DNA of 64,000 nucleotides from Acanthosepion pharaonis (taxonomy: Eukaryota > Mollusca > Cephalopoda > Sepiida > Sepiidae). Made by a program: the position numbers and the translations under genes. Shown one piece after another: positions 22,891 through 34,125 of the stretch (the stretch's first letter is position 1; every line of letters begins with the position of its first letter). Below the pieces are notes generated by a model. That model ran no database searches. It was not told where the DNA came from and was given only the letters and a program-made list of their open reading frames with translations. The DNA lies in assembly GCA_903632075.3 (NCBI GenBank), contig CAHIKZ030004140.1:821001-885000 (forward strand). The letters run 5' to 3'.

Positions 22891-22929
22891 GTAGATATAT
22901 TCAAAATTTAGCCAAGTCCAGCACTTGGC

Positions 22930-23350
22930 CAAAAATAGAAATGTTTTTGGTGCCCGGCCAATGTTGAGACATCCAGTAGGTTATTCTACCTGCCCCATCA
23001 TATCAGTTTAGTAATTTACCACTTCAAATGTCAGTGCAATGCTGTCTGTGTAGGTAAAATGTTGGAAGCATGTATCAACCAACATGTACTAGCCAAGAGC
23101 AAAGTGGACAATTTGCACAGTTATGTGAATACAACAGATTTGGCAGTAACTGAATACTTGATAAAGATCAGCAATGTGTCTGGTCTTATAGCCAAAACAT
23201 GTTTACAGTACTGAGTAAGGCTAATGCTGAGTTTCATTTGAAAGTTTGGGAATCTGTTTACATTAAGTCCTGCCAGCCATCTCTCTATAATCTCATTATC
23301 AATCTTATTTCTGATTAGAGAATACTTTTAAACCTTTAGCCGTCTTCTTT
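22930..23350 (+). pseudogene. Penelope-like GIY-YIG endonuclease remnant
   Basis: The plus strand translates to a pattern typical of the C-terminal nuclease of Penelope-like retroelements: a VIYHFKCQCNAVCVGK block (variant of the Y-F-C-C...YVGK motif), a following IN-QHV block, an AVTEYLIK block and a late LFLIRE block. Stops and one shift are present. No RT was found upstream. The assignment is by motif pattern only. Confidence 0.45.
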
Positions 23351-23359
23351 CATTAATCA

Positions 23360-24100
23360 TGTTATATTTTAATATTAACATTTTATGGTAATATTTTTTG
23401 TAATAAATTTTAATATGTTTTAATATGTCCAATTTTTTGCTTTAATAAATTTTGTATCCCCACAAAAGTATTTCAAAAATTAAATATATTGGAATATTGT
23501 TTGTTAATTGTCCAAATATGAATGCTAGCCTGTCATCCTTGAAAATCAGTGTTTGAAGTACTTTAACTATGTTTCAATATTGACTACTGTTTTTAACAAC
23601 AGATAAACACTTCACTTAGACATGAAGGTCACCTATGTTTCCTGATTGAATTTTTTCTCAAATATATATTTATTTAAAATACCCAGTGCAAACTCAAATC
23701 AATATTCTTCAGTTATTAAAAAAAAGTAAAATATATAATTTCCAATGAAAGGAAAAATGATAATAAAGATAGAAATAATAATCAAAACATTATTTTTTTA
23801 ATTATTATCAAAATAAAACTTTTGAAATGACATAATGAATATTTTCTCTGTTTAATAATCTTGACAAAATAAAATCATAAAGTTTGATTATTTCTATACA
23901 AAAAAAATACACTAAATTGGAATATTTACCCAGACAGAATTTTTTTTCTATTTTTGTTGCATTGATACAACAAAAAAAAAAACTTTTCCCATAGTTTCGT
24001 CTTGTGCCAGACTAACTTAAGTTTAATAAACGTCAATAATAGGAAATTCTGTTTGATTTTTATTTGACTACCATGGATCTTTATGTTTTGTTAGGTTAGT
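23360..24100. other. no gene seen
   Basis: Very A+T-rich with poly-A and poly-T runs and no coding signal. Confidence 0.55.
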
Positions 24101-24104
24101 CTTC

Positions 24105-24415
24105 TTCTTCTATGCACCATCTTCTTCTTCTTCTATGCACCATCTTCTTCTTCTTCTATGCACCATCTTGCTTCAGGACATTGAAAATTATGGTTCTCCA
24201 CAACGTCTTGTTCTTTGTAGTAATAATAAAATAAATTTTGTCATCCATTTATTCAAGCTTCTACTTCTACTTGTCCTTTCAATAGGTGTTCTGTCATCCA
24301 TTTACTCAAGCTCACAAGGTAGGTTATGCATTGTTTTCCTTTGTCTCTCTTGCCACTATCTCATGTGGGTATCGAATTTTCCAAGTCTTCTTTCCTAATT
24401 ATGTGCCCTAGAAAT
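24105..24415 (-). mobile_element. LINE-B copy with triplicated tail
   Basis: The minus strand shows the LINE-B end (ATAATTAGGAAAGAAGACTT, GCAAGAGAGACAAAGG, GAGTAAATGGATGACAG, GTTGTGGAGAACCATAA). The tail GATGGTGCATAGAAGAAG occurs about three times in tandem at 24107-24172, as expected when a LINE 3' end is itself a short repeat. Confidence 0.65.
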
Positions 24416-24494
24416 TTCAAGGATTCCTTCCTGATGTTAATTATAAGTGACCTTTTTGTTTTCATTTTCTCTAATTTTATTTTGATGGAATTTG

Positions 24495-24496
24495 CT

Positions 24497-24528
<32 letters not shown>
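24495..24528. repeat. (ATC)n microsatellite
   Basis: Uninterrupted ATC repeats. Confidence 0.95.
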
Positions 24529-24554
24529 GTCACATCTGCAAACTGCTGTTAGTG

Positions 24555-25010
24555 GATATATCCCTTGTGACTAATCGTACCATATGGAAAACCTCTGATC
24601 TGTCTCTTGTGACTAATCATATGATGTTGAAAAACTCTGATCTATCTCTTGTGACTAAATGTATGATGTTGAAAACTTCTGATCTGTCCCTTGTGACTAT
24701 TCTTATGATATTGAAAACCTTTGAGCTGTCCCTTGTGACCAATTGTATCATGTTGAAAAACTCTGATCTGTCTCTTGTGACCAATCATATAATTTTGAAA
24801 ACTCTGATCTTTCTTTTGTGACCAATTGTATCATATATAATAACTCTGCTCTGTCTCTTGTGACTAATCGTATCATGTTCACAAACTATGATCTATCCCT
24901 TGTGACTAATCATATCATGTTGAAAAACTCTGATCTATCTCTCATGACCAATCATATAATTTTGAATAATTCGGATCTGTCCTTTATGATTAATCATATC
25001 ATACTGTAAC
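24555..25010. repeat. 42-bp minisatellite, about 11 copies
   Basis: Unit approximates CTCTGATCTGTCTCTTGTGA plus CTAATCATATCATGTTGAAAAA minus small differences. The period is 14 codons, so one plus-strand frame reads a repeated SDLSLVTNHIMLKN-type peptide, with a single phase change near 24815. Copies differ by scattered substitutions, indicating an old array. There is no evidence of translation. Confidence 0.9.
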
Positions 25011-25562
25011 TTGTCTTTATCTTTATACTGTCTGAACATGTTGTACACTCACAATCGAGTTCTTTTTTTCCAATGATCTTTCTATTTAAGAGCAACTGCA
25101 AAATTTCTTCTCATTTCGCTACATGATTGAACCAGGTTGTTTTTGTCCTTGCTACTATTGTCAGATAGCGAGATAATTGCTGACGGTCAATTTCTTGCAT
25201 CACTGAGTTGTTTGTCCTCTTATCAGTCCATGATATCCGCAAGATGCATTGATAGCACTACATCTCAAACGCCTTGATGATTTCATGCTAGACACTTTGA
25301 GCATCCAAGTGTACAAACCATAAAGAAATATAATGGCTAATCTCCCTCAAAAAGAGCCTAAATGGAAGAACATTTATCAAATCTGTCTCCTACTGCAAAA
25401 GAAGAATTCAAAAATCCAAAACAGAAATGAACAATGAATTTCTTCTTGAAAGTAAAGTTCTTTTCAATATAACAAAATCATGACCAAAAAATCCTGTGTT
25501 ACATCTTTACAGATTTCTTTCTATATTTTTAAAAGATTTTAAATTTGAAAGTAAATCATTAA

Positions 25563-25615
25563 TATACAAGGTGTCCATAAAGTTTGTGTGTACTTTAAAA
25601 AATTATAACTTTATT
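25563..25615 (+). mobile_element. isolated mariner-like terminus
   Basis: ACAAGGTGTCCATAAAGTTT resembles mariner inverted ends. No partner end or transposase was found nearby. Confidence 0.35.
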
Positions 25616-25635
25616 TGTATTTACAATAGAAATAA

Positions 25636-25639
<4 letters not shown>

Positions 25640-25674
<35 letters not shown>
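25640..25674. repeat. (AT)n array
   Basis: Uninterrupted AT repeats. Confidence 0.95.
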
Positions 25675-25677
<3 letters not shown>

Positions 25678-25679
25678 CA

Positions 25680-26380
25680 ATGACCTCATTTTGTTGTTAT
25701 CTTGTCTCAATCATTTCACTACATTTATTACTCAGTTACTGATACTTTTGTTTCCACTAAACCTAAATCTGCACTACTCACCCCAAGGATCGAACTCACA
25801 ATGACTATGCCATCAAATTCATGATGCAACACTTTAATCTAATTGGGTATTACCTGTAGGGCAATCTTCAATCTCACACTTCAACCTAATGTTTTTATTG
25901 CCTGTCTAAACTGGAAGACTTAAGTGTTTGCCTGCTGCAAGCAATAATCCCATTAGATTTAAGGCTCTCCATTCTAGACTGAGGATTGTCCCAATGGGAC
26001 AGTATCCTTGGGGATTAATGTGTTGGTTTGTGAGCTTTTAATTTAATTGTGAGCATTTAATTTCTTTTTCATAATTGCAGAAGATATAAAAAATACGTTA
26101 ATTTTAAGCAAGAAGTAATGATCAATGTTTTGATTAGTAATATTTAAGTAATTTTCTTTCACCTGAATCAAATGTCATTCTTGATTCTTGGGATGTTGTT
26201 TTTACCTGATAGGCTCTGCTTGTCCAAAGAATGTTAGATCAATGTTTTAATCCAAATTTCCTAAATGGAATTTGAATGTCTTTTATTAATTCCATTTCCT
26301 GAATTTCTATCTGAAATTTTTGCTTAACCATCAAGTCTAGTACTTGTAAAATCCAAATGAATTTGTGGTAAGCTACCTTT
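25680..26380. other. no gene seen
   Basis: Unique-looking sequence with moderate complexity and stops in all frames. Confidence 0.5.
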
Positions 26381-26384
26381 TTTT

Positions 26385-26654
26385 TCATATATATTTGTAT
26401 TTTTCAGAATCAATCAACAGGTGTGGTTTGACATATTTTGTAATTGTCTTTGCCTTTTTTGAAAAAGATTTTGTAGATATATATATTTTTTTTTTATTTG
26501 AAACATCAAATCCAACCAACTCCTTATCTAAATAATCAAAGCTGCCTGACTGTTGTCCTTTTATTTTTAAATCTACCACTTGTCCTTTGAAAAGGTTTTC
26601 AAGAACATCATCAGTGTGTAGGCTGACAAAGTTTTGCCTTGATTCTAAATTGTG
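26385..26654 (-). other. unassigned open frame of about 88 codons
   Basis: The minus strand is open from a TGA near 26655 to a stop near 26385. Its translation is charged and not low-complexity (LENLFKGQVVDLKIKG, LDKELVGFDVSNKKK). I do not recognise it. It lacks an obvious ATG at the start, so it could be an exon or a transposon ORF fragment. Confidence 0.25.
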
Positions 26655-26879
26655 TCATTAACTTTGATATTATTTTGGAGGAGGAAAAAATCCCTGAAAC
26701 TTTGTTGGAAAATTCTCAGAAGTGGAACATGATTCGGATTTAATGGGGAAAGACAGAAAAAGCAATTTCTTTGCAGCAATCCCCAACCCCTTTCCTCAGT
26801 TTTAAAAAATAAAATGCATTTAGTTCTGTAAATGACACAGGGACACACACATATATTTGGATATATATTTCCTCTGCTG

Positions 26880-27186
26880 TATCCCCCTCCTCCTTCTCCT
26901 CCTCCTCCTTCTCCTCCTCCTCCTTCTCCTCCTCCTCCTTCTCTTCCTCATCATCATCATCATCATCCCCATCACCATCATCACAACCAACACCACAATC
27001 ATCATAATCATCATCATCATCATTTTAATTTTTCATATTTAATTCTTATTCACAAGATCCATTCCTTCATTTTGATTTCTGTAATCTTTTCTTTAACATT
27101 CCTTAATTTTTCAGGGTCTGTTCTCTTGGCTTCATCATCATCATCGTTGTTGCGGTTATCCTCCTCCTCCTCCTCCTCCTCTTTAT

Positions 27187-27219
<33 letters not shown>

Positions 27220-28015
27220 CTTCTTCTTCTTCTTCTTCTTCTTTCTATGAGCCTCTTTCTATCATTTCACATTCTTTTTGGGGTCCATTCCCTTGTCTTC
27301 ATCATCATCATCATCATCCTTGCCATTATCCTCCTCCTCCCTCTTCCTCTTCTTCTCTCTATGAGCCTCTTTCTATCCTTATTCTTTTCATGGTCCATTC
27401 TCTTGCCTTCATCATCATCATCATTATTATCATCGTCGTCATCATCACCATCATCATCATCATCATCATCGTTGCCATTATCCTCCTCCTCCCTCTTCCT
27501 CTTCTTCTCTCTATGAGCCTCTTTCTATCATTTCTTATTCTTTTCATGGTCCATTCTCTTGCCTTCATCATCATCATCATTATTATTATCGTCGTCATCA
27601 TCACCATCATCATCATCATCATCATCGTTGCCATTATCCTCCTCCTCCCTCTTCCTCTTCTTCTCTCTATGAGCCTCTTTCTATCATCCCTCATTCTTTT
27701 CATGGTCCATTCTCTTGTCTTCATCATCATCATTGTCATCATTATTATCATCATCATCATCATCACCATCGTCGTCGTCGTCATCATCATCATCATCATC
27801 GTCGTCGTTGCCATTATCTTCCTCCTCCCTCTTCTTCTCTATGAGCCTCTTTCTATCATTTCTTATTCTTTTCATGGTCCATTCTCTTGTTTTTGTCATC
27901 ATCAAAGTCATTGTCGTCATCGTCGTTGTCCATGATGTCACCATCATCATCATTGTCATCATTTATCTCCTTATTCTCTTCCCCCTTCTTCTATTTCATC
28001 TTTTTCTTCTTCAAT
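26880..28015. repeat. CTT/CTC/ATC higher-order pyrimidine-rich array
   Basis: A 1.1-kb block built of (CTC)n, (CTT)n, (ATC)n and (GTC)n runs joined by the linker CTATGAGCCTCTTTCTATC. Linkers start at 27245, 27359, 27511, 27667 and 27839, with a diverged one at 28016, giving units of 113 to 177 bp. The long plus-strand frame (367 codons) and the Met/Asp-rich minus frames are translations of these repeats. Confidence 0.9.
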
Positions 28016-28275
28016 CTATGGTTCTCTTTCTATCATTTTCTTTCTTTTCTCCTTTCTTTCCTAATCCATCTCTCCTTCTTTATTTCATAATCTTCTTTCC
28101 TCTCTTTTCTTTACCAGATGCTCATGAATCCTCTTTTTAAAGCCTGACATGGTGACATCTCATCACTCAAGCGGATCCCTTTATACATTCATAACTAGTT
28201 TTCTTGTTTTGTACTCTTGGCTTCTTAGCTTATCTCTTGTCGTATTCAACAAACATACGCATTACCTTCCAATTA

Positions 28276-28276
28276 C

Positions 28277-28309
<33 letters not shown>

Positions 28310-28340
28310 TACTATTATTATTATTATTATTATTGCTGCT
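28276..28340. repeat. (ATT)n microsatellite
   Basis: ATT repeats with an ACTACT interruption, then GCT triplets. Confidence 0.9.
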
Positions 28341-28389
28341 GCTGTTTTTTCCTTTTCATTGTTTTTATGTTCTTTTTTGCCCTTTACAC

Positions 28390-28500
28390 TTTCTCTCCTT
28401 CACGCTTTCTCTCTCTCTCTCTTTTAACCCCCCACGTTTTCCCTGTATCTTTTTCTTTCTTTCTATCTCTCTCTTTCTATCTCTGTCTCTCTCTCTCATT
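28390..28500. repeat. CT-rich low-complexity tract
   Basis: CTCTCTTT-type pyrimidine repeats. Confidence 0.85.
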
Positions 28501-28549
28501 GTCACTTTTCTGATAATTAATATTATTTAAATTTGATTTACATTATCTC

Positions 28550-29350
28550 AAATGTTTCGTTTATTTATTTCTTCACCTTTAAAGATTTTTCTAAATTTTA
28601 ATTTACTTTTTTTTTCTTCTTCATTCAACAATTAAATTAGTTTTCAAATTGATTCTTTCATCAAATTTTCCATGGTGTTATCTTGGTTGGAACTACCCCA
28701 TTGCCACTGCTACTATCATCAAGGTCATTATCTTCTGGATCATCATACCAGCAGATGTTATTTTGGACAGAATTTTTCTCAGCAATTGCTGTTTGAAACT
28801 GAATAAATCTTTTTTTTCCCCCTCATCTGGCACTGGTCCATTTGGTTATGCATTTATTAATGTTATTATGTTCACATTATTGGAAGATGTCCAAAAATAA
28901 CTACCATACAAAAGCATTTTTATCATTTCAATCATTTTAAATGTCATGTAATTTCTGGTAATGGTCCTCCACAGTTTCCCTTTTTTAGTAAATTACTATG
29001 ACTTCTTGCGGGAAATAATCAAGTGATTTCTCATTGTCTTTTCCTTACTTTGAATTCAGTGTTATTTTACTCTTAGACTAGCTGCAAGTAAGGCATCCAG
29101 TCTACCCTACTATTTTACCCATAGCTGTGGTAGGATGACAGTCCCTACTTGAAGGGTGTCATCATCATCTTAAAGCATTCCTATGTATCCATGCATATCT
29201 CTAAATGTGCAAAACTTCATCCCTCTATGCTCATCTGAAATAGGTCAGTCAAAATCTTTAATACCCTTTTTCACAGTAATGAACTCTCCCATCAGTTTTG
29301 ATGTATGAGTATCCAGCAGTACATATGCTTGTAGGTAGATGTTTCTTTCA
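28550..29350. other. no gene seen
   Basis: No recognised element. The right part may be the decayed downstream region of the minus-strand LINE-C. Confidence 0.45.
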
Positions 29351-29359
29351 AATATGGCA

Positions 29360-29725
29360 CTTCAGTTTGGCAAGAGACTATCACACAATACAACATAGGG
29401 TAAAAGATTGTTGTTTATGCACCAAGATTACAGGTCTTAATGCAGATTGTTTAGTGTTTGTTCTTACCTTTATTAGATGTCTTGAAGGCACTATGTTCAA
29501 ATGCTTTGATGCCATTGGGACAACATATTCACCACTCTTTTTGCCCAGGACTATCTGCTCAAAGGTCTTAAGTGGTACCCCAGCAGCTTCCAAATTGCTT
29601 TTCAAATTGATTTTGTACATTAATCATAGTCTACCCACATTTCTTTTTCTGCTGTGTAGCTGGCTGTACAAGAGGACTTTTGTTATTTGATCGTCCCTGA
29701 TTCTAATGACATGACCAAAAGCCAT
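29360..29725 (-). pseudogene. LINE-C (RTE/CR1-like) post-RT fragment
   Basis: The minus strand shows the GHVIR block, a LLYSQLHS-KR-VGR block and MYKINLKSNLEAAGVPLKTF, the conserved stretch just after the RT in many invertebrate LINEs. A later segment is open for 79 codons without further motif. It is distinct from LINE-B, which has a different GKR-RG-R context. Confidence 0.55.
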
Positions 29726-29734
29726 ACAAGGTAA

Positions 29735-29990
29735 AGGGTTAATAAATGAGATTGTTGCAGGTATTTAAAAAGGGAAAGGTGAAGTAAGTGCAGATTGTTA
29801 GGATTGATGCAATAGGTAACAGTTGACCATACACTTGAAGAGATTGTAATGTTTGGGGAAATGTCCTCTTGGGAATCTGTTCCATAAAGTTGTGGGTTTT
29901 GGGAAGAAAAGAATTTTGAGAAGAATATCAATGAAATATGAAGTGAATGCGGATTGTCTATACCTGCGTATATGGCAAAGAAGATCAGCT
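29735..29990 (-). mobile_element. LINE-A-like C-terminal fragment
   Basis: The minus strand translates to FFSSQNPQLYGTDSQEDISP and related residues, a decayed form of the FF-RT--LWNSLP end of jockey-like ORF2. The nucleotide order parallels 33860-33990 (ACACTTGAAGA, CAGGGAA/TGGGGAA, ATTCCACAGG/TTCCATAAAG). Confidence 0.5.
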
Positions 29991-30029
29991 TCATCACACC
30001 ACCTCTTTCTTCCTATTTTCCATATTTAA

Positions 30030-30400
30030 TTTAAGCTTAGTAAATATGTGCATGTGAGTATGATTGTGCATATGCATTTACATATGTGAGAGTGGATGTG
30101 CAAATGTATGTGCGTGTATATGAATTTATGTGTGTGTATGTGCATTTGTGTTTTACAGGTGCACAAGTGAGTGCATGAATGGGCGTGTGTGCATATGTGT
30201 ATATATAAGTGTGGGTTTACATGTGAGTGCGTATGTGAATATACAAGTGTTTATGTACATCTGTGTGTATATTCAAATGTATGAGGATATGAATATGCAA
30301 ATGTATGAGTGTGTGTGCCACTGTGTGCATATCTGAATGTAAGTATATGTATACATATTTGTAATAGTGCATATGTCTATCTGAGTGTATATTTGCGCCT
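30030..30400. repeat. alternating purine-pyrimidine low-complexity region
   Basis: Long imperfect TG/TA/CA-rich sequence (TGTGTATGTGCATTTGTG and similar). The 68-codon Cys/Val/Tyr-rich frame is a product of this composition. Confidence 0.75.
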
Positions 30401-30404
30401 ATAT

Positions 30405-32720
30405 GAATGTAAAGGGTGTTTCATTAAGATGGATCAAAGTCAGCAGTAAATAAATCAGTATTATTCGTGAAAAATTATTTATTTCTCTATTTGATCATGT
30501 ACTTAAAGTCATGGCAATTATGTGTGAAAAATAATATTGCCCAAATGTCTGCCAAATCTGAAAGAAAAAGAAAAAATCATTAGCTGCCTAAACTTAATTC
30601 ATATTTACATCAGCCCAAGTTATTGAAACACTCTTTATTTGCATGTATGAATATAATAAGTAATAATTTGTTCAATATAAGAAAAATTTAAACTTTTTCG
30701 TTTATTAAAACAAATTAAAAGAAAGAGTTTTTCACAGTTTTGCATTAACCTGACATTTTTACTCCTTTAAACAAAATTTGTTTTTTAAAGCAAAATTTGT
30801 TTTTTAAAGCAAAATTTGTTTCTTTTTGTAAGCAAAATTTGTTTCTTTTTTTCTTTCTAATTGTAAAAAAAAATTCTCAGCTGAATTCTTTTTGTTGGTC
30901 AACAGTTAAATTCCAAAAGTTTTGAAAGAAAATTTTAGGAGCAATAAAAAAATGATATACAAAATGATTTCTGATTATATTATGATTGGAATTGTGATAT
31001 TTAAGTAAATCTTGTGGCTTGGAAATCAAAACTTCTTTCTTTTGAGTTCAGAAATGTAATCTATCTACCACAAGAAGAAGCCAATGTTTTTCTTATTCAA
31101 AGTTGCTTCAAGCAAACTTAATTTTCAATAAAAACTTTTTCACAATTTATATCAATAAAATTTCATAAATTCCAAAAGTTAAGACAAAGTAGAGAAAAGA
31201 AAAATCTATCAAAAACGCTTTCCCACAATAAATGCCCCAAATCAAAGTAAATTTCATTAAAATTGATTAATCTTTTCCGAAGAATTTCTTGTTTTTGAAG
31301 CGTCTGAAATGGGAAGTCTTATTAGTGCCAACAAAACAATAGGCAGTAATTTCACATCAATGAAACCAGTCACCCTCATTGAATGACTTTTGAAAATGAG
31401 AATAAAAAATTACAACTTGTTGACTTTTTTTGTTTTTAGGTAGAGGGGAGATTTCTTTAATTTATTGTTGATCAAAAATATAAAGATCCAAGCAAACCAC
31501 AGACAATAGGAAGAAAAATGGAAGAAAAGAAAAGCAAAAACTGATAAAACTGGGTGTGAATGAAAAAAAATAAAATAAAATAAAACCGTACTTCTGAAAT
31601 TTGTATAAAGTAAATTCTGCAAATCAATCCTGACTGTTAATCATCATATTGAAAAGTGAAGAATTGCTTTTCATTTTGCAAAAATAGCAAAAAAAAAAAA
31701 AAAAAAAAAAAGAGTAAAAATTTGGAAAATCATGAAAGAAGTGTTGATGATAAGGAAAAAATGTTTGGGCAAATTTCAATTGGTATGAAAAATGAAGAAA
31801 TAAAATATCGAATGATTTTTTTAAAAACTTTTTAACCTGTTCAATATTCTGAATTGGGTGACACAATCTTCATAGGAAAATAGCGAAAAGACTTTTAAAC
31901 TCTTACAATTCAGAAAATCATTTCTTTTCTTTAACCCTTGACCTAATATAGACTAGACTGTTTAATATGAATCTATGATATCAATTCCAAACAATTCTTG
32001 AAAAGTCAACTTTTAAAATGTGAAAATATCTTGCTTATGGTCTTAAATCATACATACAACCTGGATGTGTATCTAAGTCTTCACTTTGTAATGTCAAAAT
32101 TAAATTTGTGTTGATCATTAGCCCAAATTCATAGATAAAAGGAATTTTTTTTTTTATTTCAGAGTTAGATGTTTGCCATGGAGCACCATAGACCAATCAG
32201 TTACAATTTATGAAGTTTGCATGTCACAGCTACTAATTAAAATATTCCAAAATTTACTGGGGTGTGGGGGTATATAAACACAGAATGTACAAAATGGTGC
32301 CAGGGGTCAGAGTATTCTGATGCCTTCATGACACTGATGACAGGAAGTGGGCAATTTTTCCTAAAGTAAACATGTGTCACCGTCAAGCCTTGTGAAGAGA
32401 GGGAGTTAAATATTGGAAAGAACCAATCTCAGGCTCTAATTTTAAAAACGTTTATTGTATTATGAGAAAACCTCTCACTGATAAAAGAGAAAATACAAAA
32501 TATGATACACACTAACTTAAGAGGATTGAAGTTTAGCCAAAGAATTTACTAAAGTTTTAAATTTACTAATGTCTGAATGGTAAGTTTGATTAGTTTGATA
32601 TGATCAAATCAGCAGCTAAAATATTACATACACACGGTTGTTAACTGGAGCAAAAAATAGCTTGTTAATTTTAATGCCTCCAAAAGAAAACTCCTCCAGT
32701 TTAATCAATAGAGAAAAATC
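30405..32720. other. no gene seen; one poly-A tract
   Basis: About 2.3 kb. GGGTGTTTCATTAAGATGG at 30415-30435 resembles an isolated mariner end. Bases 30770-30850 hold three or four direct copies of AGCAAAATTTGTTT. A 23-base poly-A lies at 31689-31711. Minus-strand frames at 31410-31866 are Phe-rich chance frames. Confidence 0.45.
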
Positions 32721-32729
32721 TTTTGTTTT

Positions 32730-33235
32730 CCATCAGTAAGGCTGATACTAACCCCCAGAAAAGTTACTTATTCCCAGACTAATGTTTTCTACTGATATGA
32801 AATGGAAAGATTAAATTCAATTAGTTGCAAAGTCTGCTGCTATGAAAGTTGGTTTACTGTGTCATCTTATACAATTTATCTCACCATTATCTATCTTGCA
32901 CTTTTATATGTTTAACATTCATCCATGCTTCAAATATTGCTGCCATATCTGGTCTGGTGCTTCTGCTATGTACTTAGAGATTCTTGATGAAATACATAGA
33001 AGTATTTGCAATGTTATTGGTCCTGACCTGGCATCTCGGTGTCAGTCCCTTTCCCACTAACATAACATAGCTTCTGTGTAGCTTTTCTATAAAGACTTTC
33101 ATGATGATAGTTCTGATGAACTTTGCTCTATGGTACCTAGATTTCTGAGTCAATATGAGTCCCAGTGTGCACAAAGTGTTTCTCTCTTGGAGATTAGCAT
33201 CAGTCATGCTGATGGCAGGCATTAAAGGTTCTCTG
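32730..33235 (+). mobile_element. LINE-A RT C-terminal copy
   Basis: The plus strand translates with shifts to the post-RT thumb and connector of jockey-like elements: a YCCHIWSGASAMYLEILD block then ICNVIGPDLASRCQSLSH (32940-33060), preceded by a decayed MKVGSLC-like block. A 72-codon frame at 32842-33060 covers this part. 5' truncated and interrupted. Confidence 0.75.
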
Positions 33236-33309
33236 TGCTAATTAAATGAAAGCTGTTCATTCTGCATCATCAACATGGACCTCATTACATGATTTGTTAG
33301 GAATCATTG

Positions 33310-33725
33310 GATTAGGCCAAATATTCATCCAGAGGCACTGTAGCTGTTGAGCTTATGGAAAATCCCAGTATGCAAGTCTTGTCAAATGCTTTTAACATAT
33401 CTACGGCCATAGACCAAGCTTTGCCAATTCATATCTGAAGCTTAGTCAAATTCAGCAATATTAAGACATTGGATGAAAAACCTCTAGAAATGGATGCCAT
33501 ATTGTTTATCCAAAAAAGGTTGTGTGAAGTAGGATACTTCATTGAGTTGTCTCTAATACTTTGTTAAAAATTAGTAAGGAACTAAAAGAGTGATAATTCA
33601 AGGCATCAGATGATTCTTCAAAGTTCTTCCAACAAGCTGAAAAGCAAAAAATAGTGAGGCATTTATTGTAATGTTTAGAGAGAACAGGAGTTAGTTCAGG
33701 AGTACATTTCTTTAGAACAATTGCA
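33310..33725 (-). mobile_element. LINE-A RT core, downstream half of an interrupted copy
   Basis: The minus strand shows the start of the RT domain (CTPELTPVLSKHYNKC, then ACWK) and RT motif A in AVDMLKAFDKT near 33370-33410, where the Asp is a catalytic metal ligand. YADD is not reached. It continues the 34126-35155 segment after a nested insertion. Confidence 0.65.
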
Positions 33726-33734
33726 GAAATTTTT

Positions 33735-34125
33735 TAAGCATTTCACCCCAAGCAAGGAGGAGTGCCACTAACACACAAGGGGTTACAGAGGGTAGAGAAC
33801 AAGAGTAAAAAGGCGTGTTTGGGGAGAGGATAAAGAGGATGGGGAACAAGATCAAGGTATCAGAAGATATCAATTGACATTACACTTGAAGATTATAGTT
33901 ATCAGGGAAGAGAATTCCACAGGTGAGAAGTGCAAGAGAAGAAGCTGTTTGAGTAGAAGAGGTGGTTACATTTAACTGTTTCGACAGTAAAAGGGTGGGA
34001 TCGAGATGCCAACATAGTAGTAGTCAGGACCTCAAATTGATTGAATGATGGAAGTATTGTGGGTTTACTGTTGTTCAGCACACTCTTGCAGAGCTGCCAA
34101 TAATCTTTAGGAGTCTGCAAGCCTT
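33735..34125 (-). mobile_element. nested LINE-A 3' end inserted in a LINE-A copy
   Basis: The minus strand starts with a KDYWQLCKSVLNNSKPTILP segment, jumps to ASRSHPFTVETV and FFSCTSHLWNSLP (the ORF2 C-terminus), and ends in the LINE-A tail GCTTGGGGTGAAATGCTTAA at 33735-33755. It lies between two consecutive RT segments of another LINE-A, in the same orientation. It also has an internal deletion. Confidence 0.65.

Noticed and set aside
24492..25009. Possibility that the 42-bp minisatellite is a CRISPR-like array
   Set aside because: Units are contiguous without spacers and diverge gradually; the genome context is animal.
26832..27935. 367-codon plus-strand open frame, the longest in the window
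   Set aside because: It is entirely a translation of CTC, CTT and ATC repeats (Pro, Ser, His and Ile runs), and all six frames are long there.
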